A stretch of DNA of 64,000 nt from Pseudomonas mandelii (GTDB taxonomy: Bacteria > Pseudomonadota > Gammaproteobacteria > Pseudomonadales > Pseudomonadaceae). The DNA is taken from positions 1,302,001 through 1,366,000 of the forward strand of contig NZ_LT629796.1 of the NCBI RefSeq assembly GCF_900106065.1, given 5' to 3'. Numbering within the stretch: position 1 is the stretch's first letter; every line of letters starts with the position of its first letter. The position numbers and the translations under genes are program-made. The notes below the pieces were generated by a model. It was not told the origin of the DNA and searched no databases. It worked only from the letters and a program-made list of their open reading frames with translations. Shown here piece after piece: positions 52,789 through 61,767 of the stretch.

Positions 52789-54138
52789 TTAGATCAGGTA
52801 AGAAAGACCCACGGTCAGCGCGAAAGCCACCACCGAAATAATGGTTTCAAGCACCGTCCAGGTCTTGAAGGTCTGGGCAACGGTCATGTTGAAGTATTCC
52901 TTGATCAACCAGAAGCCGCCGTCGTTGACGTGGGAAAAAATCACCGACCCGGCGCCGGTCGCCAGCACCAGCAACTCGGGGTGCGGATACCCCAGACCGA
53001 TGGCCACCGGCGCGACGATGCCTGACGCGGTGGTCATGGCCACGGTGGCGGAACCGGTGGCGATCCTCATCAACGCCGCAAACAGCCAGCCCATGATCAG
53101 CGGCGACAGGTGAAATTCATCGGCCAGGCTGACGATCTGATCGGTGACCCCGGCGTCCACCAGGATCCGGTTCAAGCCACCGCCGGCGCCGACCAGCAAG
53201 GTGATGCTGGCGGTCGGCGCCAGGCATTCGTTGGTGAACTTGAGGATCGATTCGCGGCTGAAGCCTTGGGCGATGCCGAGGGTCCAGAAACTCAGCAACG
53301 TCGCCAGCAGCAGCGCGATCACCGAGTTGCCGATGAACAGCAGGAACTGGTTGAAACCGCTGCCCGGCGTGGAAATCAGGTTGGCCCAGCCACCGATCAG
53401 CATCAGCACCACCGGCAACAGAATGGTCGCCATGGTGATGCCGAAACCCGGCAGGCTGTCGCGCGGTTCGCGGTCGAGGAACTGGCGTTCCAGCGGGTTT
53501 TCCGCCGGCAGTTGAATGCGCGGCACGATGAACTTGGCGTACAAGGGACCTGCGATGATTGCGGTCGGAATGCCGATCAGAATCGCGTACATCAAGGTCT
53601 GTCCGACCGACGCCCCATACACCTGCACCGCCAGCATCGCGGCCGGGTGCGGCGGCACCAGCGCATGCACCACCGACAAGCCAGCGACCATCGGTAAACC
53701 GACCATCAAGATCGACACGCCAACCCGCCGGGCCACGGTAAAGGCGATCGGCACCAGCAATACAAAACCGACCTCGAAGAACAGCGGCAGCCCGACCAGA
53801 AAGGCGATGCAAACCATCGCCCAGTGCGCGTTCTTCTCGCCAAAACGGTCGATCAAGGTCCGCGCCACCTGCTCGGCACCGCCGGACTCGGCCATCATCT
53901 TGCCGAGCATCGTGCCCAGCGCCACCACCAGGGCAATGTGCCCCAGGGTTTTGCCAACCCCGGCCTCGTAAGCGCCGACCACCCCGGACGCTGGCATGCC
54001 CGCCAGCAGCGCGAGGCCGATGGAGACCAGGGTAATGACAATGAACGGATTGAGTCGGTAACGGGCGATCAGAACGATCAGGGCAATGATGGCGATGGCG
54101 GCATACACCAACAGCCAATAGCCGAAGGACAGGGTCAT
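52789..54138 (-). CDS. GntP-family permease
   Basis: 449-residue inner-membrane symporter with about 12-14 hydrophobic segments, of the gluconate:H+ (GntP) family: FIVITLVSIGLALLAGMP, GKTLGHIALVVALGTMLGKM, SVVHALVPPHPAAML and SHVNDGGFWLIKEYF near the end. The ATG at 54138 follows GAGGAG; the longer frame is rejected. First gene of the deacylase unit. Gluconate is the default substrate, but beside a D-aminoacylase it may import an N-acyl-D-amino acid or related acid. Confidence 0.9.
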   Translation of the reverse strand: MTLSFGYWLLVYAAIAIIALIVLIARYRLNPFIVITLVSIGLALLAGMPASGVVGAYEAGVGKTLGHIALVVALGTMLGKMMAESGGAEQVARTLIDRFGEKNAHWAMVCIAFLVGLPLFFEVGFVLLVPIAFTVARRVGVSILMVGLPMVAGLSVVHALVPPHPAAMLAVQVYGASVGQTLMYAILIGIPTAIIAGPLYAKFIVPRIQLPAENPLERQFLDREPRDSLPGFGITMATILLPVVLMLIGGWANLISTPGSGFNQFLLFIGNSVIALLLATLLSFWTLGIAQGFSRESILKFTNECLAPTASITLLVGAGGGLNRILVDAGVTDQIVSLADEFHLSPLIMGWLFAALMRIATGSATVAMTTASGIVAPVAIGLGYPHPELLVLATGAGSVIFSHVNDGGFWLIKEYFNMTVAQTFKTWTVLETIISVVAFALTVGLSYLI

Positions 54139-54320
54139 GCGGTACTCCTCGAAAGGGTCACGTCGAATGGATTGTGAAACTCTTAAATCATTTCGAGGCG
54201 TGACATTCAAACGAGGTGAAAGTTATTTTCGTGCAGAGGTAAGGGATGTCGCGCAGAGGTATGCCAGGTCGGTGGATATGAAAATCAGGCAGGCGGATTT
54301 ACATCGCGCCTGCGTTGATT

Positions 54321-55766
54321 TCAGTCGTGATTCACGCGGGCACGTTTGAGCAGCTTCTTGCAGCGCTCGGACAAATGCAGCACCCGCAGATGCTTGCCGG
54401 CCTTGGCGTAGCGTTCACGCAAAGTCTTCAGAGCGGCGATGGCCGAATAGTCGACAAAACTCAGGTGGCGGCAGTCGATGGTCACCACTGGCGGATCGTT
54501 GGCGGGGTCGAACTGATTGAGAAACGGCGTAGTCGAGGCAAAGAACAACGTGCCATGCAGGTGATAGTGCTTGCTTCCGTCAGCTTCGAGATGAGCATCG
54601 GCATACAGCTCGCGCGCCTGCTGCCAGGCAAAATTGAGCGCCGCGATGATGATCCCGCACAACACGGCAGTGGCCAGGTCGGTGAACACGGTGATGACTG
54701 TGACCGCCACAATCACCAACACATCGTTCAGCGGCACCTTGTTCACCACCCGCAACGACGCCCAGGCGAACGTTTGCTGCGACACCACAAACATCACGCC
54801 GACCAGCGCGGCCAACGGGATGCGCTCGATCAGCGGCGACAGAAACAGAATGAACAGCAGAATCAGCACCCCGGCCACCACCCCGGACAGCCGGCCACGA
54901 CCACCGGAACTGAGGTTGATGACGGTCTGACCGATCATCGCGCAGCCACCCATGCCGCCAAAAACCCCCGAAACCATATTGGCCGCGCCCAACGCCACGC
55001 ACTCGCGATCAGGGAAGCCACGGCTTTCGGTGATCTCATCGGTGAGGTTCAGGGTCAGCAGGGTTTCCAGCAGGCCGACCAGCGCCATCAAGATCGCGTA
55101 GGGGGCGATGATGCGCAGGGTGTCCAGGCTCCAGGGAATGTCTGGCAGCGCGAACGTCGGCAAGCCGCCGGCGATGTGCGCCATGTCGCCCAAAGTGCGC
55201 GTCGGCAGGCCCAGCAGATACACCGCCAGCCCGACACTCAGGATCGCCACCAGCGCCGGCGGCACGGCACGCGTCAGGCGCGGCAGCAGGTAAACGATCG
55301 CCATCGTCAACACCACCAACCCGGTCATCAGGTACAACGGCGTGCCACTGAGCCAGGTTTCGCCATCCTTGAAGTGTTCGAGTTGCGCCAGCGCAATGAT
55401 GATCGCCAGGCCGTTGACGAACCCAAGCATCACCGGGTGCGGCACCATGCGCACCAGTTTGCCAAGCCTCAGCAGCCCGAACGCCAGCATGATCAGGCCA
55501 CCGAGCAACACGGTCGCGAGCAGATACTGCACGCCGTGTTGCACCACCAGCGCGACGATCACCACCGCCATCGAACCCGCCGCACCGGACACCATCCCCG
55601 GCCGTCCGCCGAAAAGCGCGGTCAGGGTACAAATGATGAACGCGCCGTAAAGCCCCATCAGCGGATTGAGGTGGGCCACCAACGCGAAGGCAATGCATTC
55701 GGGGAGCAGGGCGAAAGAAGTGGTGAGTCCGGCCAGGACATCGGCGCGCAGACGTTTTGGTTTCAT
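54321..55766 (-). CDS. SulP-family anion transporter with STAS domain
   Basis: 481 residues: a membrane part of about 12-14 segments (LTTSFALLPECIAFALVAHL onward) with the GFVNGLAIIIALAQL and MVSGVFGGMGGCAMIGQTVI motifs, then a C-terminal STAS domain (VTIDCRHLSFVDYSAIAAL). SulP proteins carry sulfate, bicarbonate or dicarboxylates. The ATG at 55766 matches the family start; longer frames extend into repeats. Single gene. Substrate not determinable. Confidence 0.92.
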   Translation of the reverse strand: MKPKRLRADVLAGLTTSFALLPECIAFALVAHLNPLMGLYGAFIICTLTALFGGRPGMVSGAAGSMAVVIVALVVQHGVQYLLATVLLGGLIMLAFGLLRLGKLVRMVPHPVMLGFVNGLAIIIALAQLEHFKDGETWLSGTPLYLMTGLVVLTMAIVYLLPRLTRAVPPALVAILSVGLAVYLLGLPTRTLGDMAHIAGGLPTFALPDIPWSLDTLRIIAPYAILMALVGLLETLLTLNLTDEITESRGFPDRECVALGAANMVSGVFGGMGGCAMIGQTVINLSSGGRGRLSGVVAGVLILLFILFLSPLIERIPLAALVGVMFVVSQQTFAWASLRVVNKVPLNDVLVIVAVTVITVFTDLATAVLCGIIIAALNFAWQQARELYADAHLEADGSKHYHLHGTLFFASTTPFLNQFDPANDPPVVTIDCRHLSFVDYSAIAALKTLRERYAKAGKHLRVLHLSERCKKLLKRARVNHD

Positions 55767-55850
55767 GGAGAATCGAACACGACAGGGAGAGAGGGTGCGG
55801 ATGTTACGGAATCGGGGGCGACCCGGCCAGTTGTCGGGTTGCTGAAAACG

Positions 55851-55948
55851 CAATCGCGAGCAGGCTCGCTCCCACAGTGGATGTCCGTTACACACAAAAT
55901 CTGTGTCCAATGAAGATCAAAATGTGGGAGCGAGCCTGCTCGCGATTG
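55851..55948. repeat. Paired inverted REP elements
   Basis: CAATCGCGAGCAGGCTCGCT (55851 on) and its 26-base perfect inverse at 55923-55948 flank 46 bases. Standard fluorescens-group REP doublet between the SulP gene and the SDR gene. Confidence 0.9.
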
Positions 55949-55971
55949 CAGCGACGCGGTCTAAAGCGAAC

Positions 55972-56865
55972 TCAAACCATCTCGTCCCGAATCCATTCAA
56001 CCACCGACGTCCGCTTCGGCACCCAGCCCAGCAATTCACGCGCATGCTTGCCGCGCACCCGGCTGTTGGAGCCCAGGCCATAGTTGGCCATTTCATAACC
56101 CCATTCGGCTTCGGCGTCTTTCAACGGCCAGTCTTGCGCCTTGCCCAGTTTCAGCGCTTCAGCCATGGCCGTGGTCATGTCGATGAAGGACGCTTCACCG
56201 CTTTCGACGAAGTAGAACGTCCCCGGGACGTTTTTGGTCAGTGCCAGCAGATACAGGGACACCACGTCTTCGATGTGTACGTTGGACCAGATGTTCTGAC
56301 CCGTACCGACATGTCGGACCACACCGCTTTTACGCGCCTGTTTGAGCAAGCGCGGCAATTGCACGCTGTCGCGATTGACGCCCAGGCTGTGGCCGTAAAT
56401 CAGGGTGTTGCAGATCACGGCCGAGTTCACGCCGTCTTTCGCCGCGGCGAGGATCAGGTTGTCGATGGCCACGCGGGCAGCCTTGTCGACGGTCGGTTCC
56501 GGCAGGTTGTCTTCGAAGTAGATGACGTCACTGGCTTTACCGCCGGAGGCATCGCCGACGATGCTCGAACCGCTGGTGTGCAGGAACACTTTGTGGGAGC
56601 CGCGCAACGCATTGAGCAAGGCTTCCACCGCGCCACGATGGTCGCTGCTGGCAGCGTTGATCACGGCATCGGCGGCGCGGGCCTGTTCAGCCAATAGTGC
56701 GCTGTCGTCAAGAGTGCCGATCACCGGGATGATACCGATTGCGCTCAGTTCAGTGGCTTGGTCGGCGTTGCGAACCAGGCCGGTGACTTTATGGCCCGCC
56801 CGGACAAGACCGGTGGCAATGGAGCCGCCGATGAAACCAGCAGCGCCGGTAACGAATACGTTCAT
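55972..56865 (-). CDS. NAD-dependent epimerase/dehydratase family (extended SDR)
   Basis: 297-residue Rossmann-fold protein: N-terminal VTGAAGFIGGSIATGL, INAASSDHRGA, HTSGSSIVGD, and the later YGHSLGVNRDSVQLP. The usual YxxxK is not obvious in its normal place, so it may be an atypical SDR acting as an NAD(P)-binding reductase, isomerase or regulator. The ATG at 56865 has GGGAG before it. It lies downstream of a LysR gene in the same direction (103-base gap). Confidence 0.85.
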   Translation of the reverse strand: MNVFVTGAAGFIGGSIATGLVRAGHKVTGLVRNADQATELSAIGIIPVIGTLDDSALLAEQARAADAVINAASSDHRGAVEALLNALRGSHKVFLHTSGSSIVGDASGGKASDVIYFEDNLPEPTVDKAARVAIDNLILAAAKDGVNSAVICNTLIYGHSLGVNRDSVQLPRLLKQARKSGVVRHVGTGQNIWSNVHIEDVVSLYLLALTKNVPGTFYFVESGEASFIDMTTAMAEALKLGKAQDWPLKDAEAEWGYEMANYGLGSNSRVRGKHARELLGWVPKRTSVVEWIRDEMV

Positions 56866-56968
56866 GGAGAAACTCCCTGCGTGAATAAGTGATGCACTGA
56901 GTATCGAGGACCGTCCCGTGGTGAAACAGACCCGCTGACCCAAATCACTCTTGCGCAGGGATCACGAA

Positions 56969-57880
56969 TCAGCCTGTGAAGTTCGCATTCGCATAAGCCG
57001 CCAACTTGCCCTGAATGAAGTCCAGGAAGCATTGAATGCGCAGGGCCAGTTGCGAGTTGCGGTAGTACACCGCGTTGATCGGTTGGCGATAGCCGCTGTT
57101 GAAATCCGCCAGCAGCACCTGCAACCGACCGGCACGAATGTCGTCGATCGTCATGAAGTGCGACAGACAGGCAATGCCCTGGCCTTCCAGCGCCAGGTGC
57201 CGGATCGTCTCGCCGCTGGAGGCGCTGATCGATGCCTGAATCGGCCAGCGATCACCGTGCACATACCGTAGCGGCCACTGGTTGAGGCCCTCGTTCTGGG
57301 TAAAGCCCAGCAACGCATGCCCGGCCAGGTCTGCAACCGCCGTTGGCGTGCCGTGTTGCTCAAGGTACGCCGGGCTGGCGAGGATGTGCAGCGGGCTGCA
57401 ACCCAGTGAGCGTGCGTGCAGGGTTGAATCGGCCAGTGCGCCGATGCGGATGGCGATATCGGTGCTTTGTTCGAGCAAGTCGATGATCAGGTCGTTGCTG
57501 TTGAGTTCGAGCTGAATGTCGGGGTAGAGGCGGCGGAACTCGTCGATGTACGGCACGATGGCGTGCAGCATGAACGGCGAGGCGGCGTTGATCCGCAGAC
57601 GCCCGGACGGGGTTTGCTGGCGTGAGGTCAGGCGTTCTTCGAGCTCGTCCATCTGATCGAGAATCAGCTTGGCGTGCTCGAAGAAATACTTGCCCTCCTC
57701 CGTCAGGTCCATGCGCCGCGTGGTGCGGTTGATCAGCGTGGTATCGAGCTTGGCCTCCAGCCGCGACAGCGTACGGCTGACCGCCGAAGGCGTCTGCCCA
57801 ACCTGTTCGGCCGCCGCGGAAATCGACCCGCACTCAATCACGCAGACGAAAATCTGCAACTCATCGGATCTGGCTTTCAC
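56969..57880 (-). CDS. LysR-family regulator 3
   Basis: 303-residue LysR protein: the helix-turn-helix GSISAAAEQVGQTPSAVSRTLS and RTTRRMDLTEEGKYFFEHA, then effector domain DIAIRIGALADSTLHARSLG. It sits between mdaB (upstream, same strand) and the SDR gene (downstream), with a long palindrome in front of its start. Either neighbour could be its target. Members with this effector-domain pattern often respond to oxidants or aromatic compounds, but nothing here fixes the ligand. Confidence 0.9.
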   Translation of the reverse strand: MKARSDELQIFVCVIECGSISAAAEQVGQTPSAVSRTLSRLEAKLDTTLINRTTRRMDLTEEGKYFFEHAKLILDQMDELEERLTSRQQTPSGRLRINAASPFMLHAIVPYIDEFRRLYPDIQLELNSNDLIIDLLEQSTDIAIRIGALADSTLHARSLGCSPLHILASPAYLEQHGTPTAVADLAGHALLGFTQNEGLNQWPLRYVHGDRWPIQASISASSGETIRHLALEGQGIACLSHFMTIDDIRAGRLQVLLADFNSGYRQPINAVYYRNSQLALRIQCFLDFIQGKLAAYANANFTG

Positions 57881-57914
57881 GGACGCCCCTCATCGATCAA
57901 TTCAGCGCCGGCCT

Positions 57915-57984
57915 CTGTAGGAGCCAGGCTTGCCGGCGAAGGCGTCCGCTAAAACGCCTTCGCCGGCAAGCCTGGCTCCTACAG
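57915..57984. repeat. 30-base perfect inverted repeat (REP-like palindrome)
   Basis: Two perfectly complementary 30-base arms (CTGTAGGAGCCAGGCTTGCC at the left end) surround a 10-base loop. The sequence (CCAGGCTTGCCGGCGAAGGCG) differs from the 'GAGCCTGCTCGCG' REP family elsewhere in the window, so it is a second REP type. It ends 32 bases before the mdaB stop and begins 34 bases after the LysR start. Confidence 0.92.
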
Positions 57985-58016
57985 GTTCTGGCTTCAGGTA
58001 TCGATAGTAACCGAGC

Positions 58017-58607
58017 TCACGCCTTGAGGCCGAACACCTCGGTCAGGTGCTGTTCATAACGCGCCACATCAGCCTCGATATTCGGACGCTTCATCACATC
58101 GACCGCCAGGAACGTCGGCAAACCGCTCATGCCGAGAAATTCGTTGGCCTTGTGAAACGGGAAGTACACCGCGTCCACACCTTTGCCTTCGAAGAAGTCG
58201 GTCGGGTCGTCAAAGGCTTGCTGCGGTGCGTTCCAGGTCAGCGACAACATGTATTGCTTGCCGTGCACCAAACCGCCGCTGCCGTATTTTTGCGAGGCGT
58301 CGGAACGGGTGCGGCCGTCGCTGGCGTAGAGGCTGCCATGGCCTTCAGTGAAGACTTCGTCGATGTACTTCTTCACCGTCCACGGTGCGCCCATCCACCA
58401 ACCGGGCATTTGATAAATGATCACGTCGGCCCAGAGATATTTGGCGACTTCTTCAGCAACGTCGTAGCCCTCGTCGATGAAGGTGGCTTTTACATCGATG
58501 CCGCCGCGATCCAGCACGCTCAACGCGGCTTCATGCAGAGTGGTGTTGTAGCGGCCATCGGAGTGGGCGAACTTTTTGCCGCCATTGAGCAACAGAACTT
58601 TTTTCAT
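58017..58607 (-). CDS. mdaB: NAD(P)H quinone oxidoreductase MdaB
   Basis: 196-residue flavodoxin-fold FAD/FMN enzyme that reduces quinones by two electrons, protecting against redox stress. MKKVLLLNGGKKFAHSDGRY, YQMPGWWMGAPWTVKKYIDE and KQYMLSLTWNAPQQAF are nearly diagnostic of MdaB. It is divergent from the ABM gene over about 160 bases. The cofactor region looks complete. Confidence 0.95.
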   Translation of the reverse strand: MKKVLLLNGGKKFAHSDGRYNTTLHEAALSVLDRGGIDVKATFIDEGYDVAEEVAKYLWADVIIYQMPGWWMGAPWTVKKYIDEVFTEGHGSLYASDGRTRSDASQKYGSGGLVHGKQYMLSLTWNAPQQAFDDPTDFFEGKGVDAVYFPFHKANEFLGMSGLPTFLAVDVMKRPNIEADVARYEQHLTEVFGLKA

Positions 58608-58768
58608 GAGAAATCTCGGAAGGTCAGGAATTCGATGGCGGCAGAGTAACGAGCTGCCTCGCGCGGAATAAGCGCTGAATTCGCAAAATACATTTGACCA
58701 ATACGCACGAATCGACAGGGGATTGTTGCCATAAACTTGCGCCGATTCTGAACTTGAGGAGATTTCTG

Positions 58769-59083
58769 ATGAGTGAACTGCAAGGCTTCATCCTGCACGC
58801 CAAGACCCGCCCGGAAAAATCCGACGCCTTCGAAGCGTTTTTCAGCGGCCATGTAGAAGCGAGTCGCGCCGAGCCCGGCTGCATCGAGTACCACATGCTG
58901 CGCGACAAACAGGACCCGACCCTGTTTATCTTCTACGAGATCTGGCAGTCCCAGGCGCACCTCGACGTGCACTCGAACCTGCCGCACATGCAGCAGTTCC
59001 GCGACATGCGCATGGAATACCTGGAACGGGATTTTGATATCCGCGCCATCGAGATGCTTAGCCCTTCCTCCGCTACCCGTTGA
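58769..59083 (+). CDS. Antibiotic biosynthesis monooxygenase (ABM) domain protein
   Basis: 104-residue ferredoxin-like ABM protein of the YgiN type: LQGFILHAKTRPEKSDAFEA, EPGCIEYHMLRDKQDPTLFI, FYEIWQSQAHLDVHSNLPHM. YgiN and MdaB form a quinone redox pair in E. coli, and here they are divergent neighbours, which supports a shared quinol-quinone function. GAGGAGATTTCTG precedes the ATG at 58769. It overlaps the convergent TSUP gene by 11 bases. Confidence 0.9.
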   Translation: MSELQGFILHAKTRPEKSDAFEAFFSGHVEASRAEPGCIEYHMLRDKQDPTLFIFYEIWQSQAHLDVHSNLPHMQQFRDMRMEYLERDFDIRAIEMLSPSSATR

Positions 59084-59837
59084 TTAGCAAATGGCCGCCG
59101 AGCACACCGAGGCCGATGAAGAACACGCGCTTGAACAGCACGGCGCTGATCCGCTGACGCAGCCATTGGCCGAGCAACATGCCGAGCACTGCAGGAATCA
59201 ACGCCAGCAACGACGCACTCAGTTCACCACCGCCAAGGGCGCCGCGCCATAACAGGCCGGCGGCCAGGGCGAGGGTCGAGACGGTGAACGACAGGCCCAG
59301 GGCCTGCACCAGTTCATCCTTGCTCAAACCCAGTGCTTGCAGATACGGCACCGCCGGAATCACGAAGACGCCGGTGGCCGAGGTGATGACGCCCGTCACA
59401 ACTCCACACAGCGGACCAAGCCAGCGTTCGCTCTGCCCCCCCACGCGCAAGGCCGGCAGGAATAGACCGCTCAGTGCATAGAGCATCAGCGCCCCGCCCA
59501 ACGCCCGCACCACCCACTGACCTCCGGCCATGCCGATCCACACCGTGCCGGCCCCGGTGCCGATGAAGATCGCCAGGAGCATCGGCCACAACCGTTTGAT
59601 CAAACCGAGCAAATGCCCACCGAATGCCAGTTGCCAGACATTGGTGAGGGTTGCCGGGATGATCAGCAGCGCGGCAGCCTGTGACGGGGCCATAGCCAGA
59701 CCGAGCAGGCCCATGGCGATGGTGGGTAATCCGAGGCCGATCACGCCTTTGATCATCCCGGCCAGCAGGAATGTGGCGATCACCAGCAAGGAAAGGGTCA
59801 GACCGAGGTTTTGATAGAACGCAGAGAGAGTATTCAT
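59073..59837 (-). CDS. TSUP-family (TauE/SafE) membrane transporter
   Basis: 254-residue inner-membrane protein with about 8 hydrophobic segments; AGMIKGVIGLGLPTIAMGLL and VVTGVITSATGVFVIPAVPY are the repeated TSUP motifs. Relatives move sulfite, sulfoacetate or other small organosulfur/organic anions. The start at 59837 is the first with family-like sequence; the longer frame runs into a REP element. It is divergent from the LysR gene at 60047, which may regulate it. Confidence 0.88.
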   Translation of the reverse strand: MNTLSAFYQNLGLTLSLLVIATFLLAGMIKGVIGLGLPTIAMGLLGLAMAPSQAAALLIIPATLTNVWQLAFGGHLLGLIKRLWPMLLAIFIGTGAGTVWIGMAGGQWVVRALGGALMLYALSGLFLPALRVGGQSERWLGPLCGVVTGVITSATGVFVIPAVPYLQALGLSKDELVQALGLSFTVSTLALAAGLLWRGALGGGELSASLLALIPAVLGMLLGQWLRQRISAVLFKRVFFIGLGVLGGHLLING

Positions 59838-59935
59838 GGGGCCATGGTGAGCCTGGATTGGCGGGTTGAAAATCTGCCATATACTGAGGCAGCCTCTTGC
59901 CTGACAAGAGGCTGACAACTGCGTCGTTACGACTG

Positions 59936-60012
59936 ACGCCTTCGCGAGCAGGCTCGCCCCCACAGTTAAAACGCATTTCCCAATGTCGGAGCGAGCCGGC
60001 TCGCGAAAGCGC
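59936..60012. repeat. Imperfect paired REP elements
   Basis: CGCCTTCGCGAGCAGGCTCG and an inverted, slightly diverged copy (GGAGCGAGCCGGCTCGCGAA) in the divergent region between the TSUP and LysR genes. Confidence 0.82.
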
Positions 60013-60046
60013 CCTTCCAGGCAACACATATTTAGAGGTTGCTGCC

Positions 60047-60937
60047 ATGCACTTCGACCTGACCGACCTGCGCCTCTACCTGAACATCCTCGACACTGGC
60101 AACATCACCGCCGGTGCCGCCCGCAGCCACTTATCCCTGGCAGCGGCCAGCGCCCGAATCCGGGCCATGGAATCCTCCCTCGGCATCGACTTCCTGGAGC
60201 GTGGCCGGCGCGGTGTCACACCCACCCCGGCCGGCAACGCCCTGGCGAAACACGCCCGTGCCCTGCTGCAACAAGCCGAGCGCCTGCAACAGGATCTGGC
60301 CGAATACGCCAAGGGCGTCAAAGGTCAGGTGCGATTGCTGTGCAACACCACCGCGATCACCGAATACCTGCCGGAGTTGCTCGCCGACTTTCTGCGCGAG
60401 CATCCGAACCTCGACATCGATCTTCAAGAGTTGCCCAGTGCCCGCATCACCCATGCGCTGCGCCAGGGGGCGGCTGACCTCGGCATCGTGTCCGACGCGG
60501 TGGACACCGATGACCTGCACACCCGGCCGTTTCGCGATGACCCGCTGGTGTTGATTCTGCCTCCGGATCATCCCTTGGCCGACCAGCCATCATTGACCTT
60601 CGCCGACACCTTGAACCACGACTATGTGGCCCTGGGCACCAGCAGTGCCTTGGCCATCCACGTGGAAGAACAGGCCCTGCACATTGGCCAGCGCATGCCG
60701 ATCCGCATTCGTGCCGACGGCTTCGACGGGGTCATTCGCATGGTTGCGCGCGGCGCAGGACTGGCCATCGTGCCGCGGGTGGCCATCGAGCGCTGGCCAC
60801 AGGTACAAGGGGTCACGACCCGCGCTCTTCCCGAAGACTGGGCCAACCGCACCCTGAAAATCTGTGCCCGTGATGTCGACAGCCTGCCCGGTTACGCCCG
60901 GGCCTTGCTGGAGGCGCTGACGCCGGGAACGCCTTGA
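60047..60937 (+). CDS. LysR-family regulator 4
   Basis: 296-residue LysR-type regulator: MHFDLTDLRLYLNILDTGNI, RSHLSLAAASARIRAMESSL and LERGRRGVTPTPAGNALA form the DNA-binding domain, followed by the effector domain QVRLLCNTTAITEYLPELLA. I start it at the ATG at 60047, just after a REP pair; upstream codons of the same frame lie inside the repeat. Divergent from the TSUP exporter gene, so it probably controls that exporter. The downstream quinone reductase gene, 55 bases on in the same direction, may be co-transcribed. Confidence 0.9.
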   Translation: MHFDLTDLRLYLNILDTGNITAGAARSHLSLAAASARIRAMESSLGIDFLERGRRGVTPTPAGNALAKHARALLQQAERLQQDLAEYAKGVKGQVRLLCNTTAITEYLPELLADFLREHPNLDIDLQELPSARITHALRQGAADLGIVSDAVDTDDLHTRPFRDDPLVLILPPDHPLADQPSLTFADTLNHDYVALGTSSALAIHVEEQALHIGQRMPIRIRADGFDGVIRMVARGAGLAIVPRVAIERWPQVQGVTTRALPEDWANRTLKICARDVDSLPGYARALLEALTPGTP

Positions 60938-60992
60938 CTCTACCGTAAGGGGCAGACTCTATGCTGCGGGCTTCATTTCAGGAGTACACGCG

Positions 60993-61568
60993 ATGAGCAA
61001 ACGAATGCTCGTGATTCTGGGCCACCCCTCCACCGACAGTTTCTGCGGGGCGTTGAGCGAAACTTACGTCCAGGCCGCCAAGGATGCCGGACATGACGTG
61101 CGCCTGCTGCGTCTGGATGCGCTGGACTTTGATCCGGTCTTGCACCACGGCTATAACACTATCCAGCCGCTGGAGCCGGACCTGTTGCAAGCCCAGGCCG
61201 ATATCACCTGGGCCGAACACCTGACGTTCGTTTATCCGATCTGGTGGGGCGGCATACCGGCGTTGATGAAGGGCTTTCTCGACCGCATTTTCCTGCCCGG
61301 TTTTGCTTTCAAATACCGTGAGGGCAAGGCCTTCCCCGACAAACTGCTCAAGGGCCGGACCGCGCATCTGCTGGTGACCATGGACACGCCGCCCTGGTAT
61401 TACAAATGGGTCTATCACATGCCCGGCCTGCACCAGATGCGCAAGACGACCCTGGAGTTCTGCGGCATCAAGCCGTTGAAGACCCTGACTTTCGGGCCGA
61501 TCCTGGGTTCGAAGTCGACCCAGCGTGACGCCTGGCTCGAACAGGCCCGGGTTACCGCCGGTAGCTGA
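60993..61568 (+). CDS. NAD(P)H-dependent flavodoxin-fold oxidoreductase
   Basis: 191-residue NQO-like flavoprotein of the YwrO/KefF group: KRMLVILGHPSTDSFCGALS, the conserved FVYPIWWGGIPALMKGFLDR (FMN/FAD and substrate loop), and the later LLVTMDTPPWYYKW. It should reduce quinones or electrophiles with NAD(P)H. It is preceded by CAGGAG and lies 55 bases after LysR 4. A perfect 10-base hairpin follows. Confidence 0.9.
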   Translation: MSKRMLVILGHPSTDSFCGALSETYVQAAKDAGHDVRLLRLDALDFDPVLHHGYNTIQPLEPDLLQAQADITWAEHLTFVYPIWWGGIPALMKGFLDRIFLPGFAFKYREGKAFPDKLLKGRTAHLLVTMDTPPWYYKWVYHMPGLHQMRKTTLEFCGIKPLKTLTFGPILGSKSTQRDAWLEQARVTAGS

Positions 61569-61585
61569 CGCCCCCTTCGCTGTCT

Positions 61586-61611
61586 GCTGACGGCGCACCC
61601 TCGCCGTCAGC
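61586..61611. other. GC-rich hairpin after the oxidoreductase gene
   Basis: GCTGACGGCG-loop-CGCCGTCAGC, a perfect 10-base-pair stem 18 bases after the stop codon. No T-run follows, so it may protect a 3' end or act as a weak terminator. Confidence 0.5.
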
Positions 61612-61767
61612 CCGTCCTCACGTCCCCTCTCAAGCGGTCGTTCGTCGGCTGTGCGCGTCATTTACACACCGCTGCAACCATTGAATGTTATTCACTATAT
61701 TATTCGCTCCGATCAGGCATGAGGTCTGGTCGCGCTACGCCCTGTTTGATCATCGAGACGGATCTTT

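Noticed and set aside
54315..55913. A 532-codon plus-strand frame opposite the SulP gene
   Set aside because: Low-complexity His/Gln/Arg-rich reading with no family, while the opposite strand is a textbook SulP-STAS protein.
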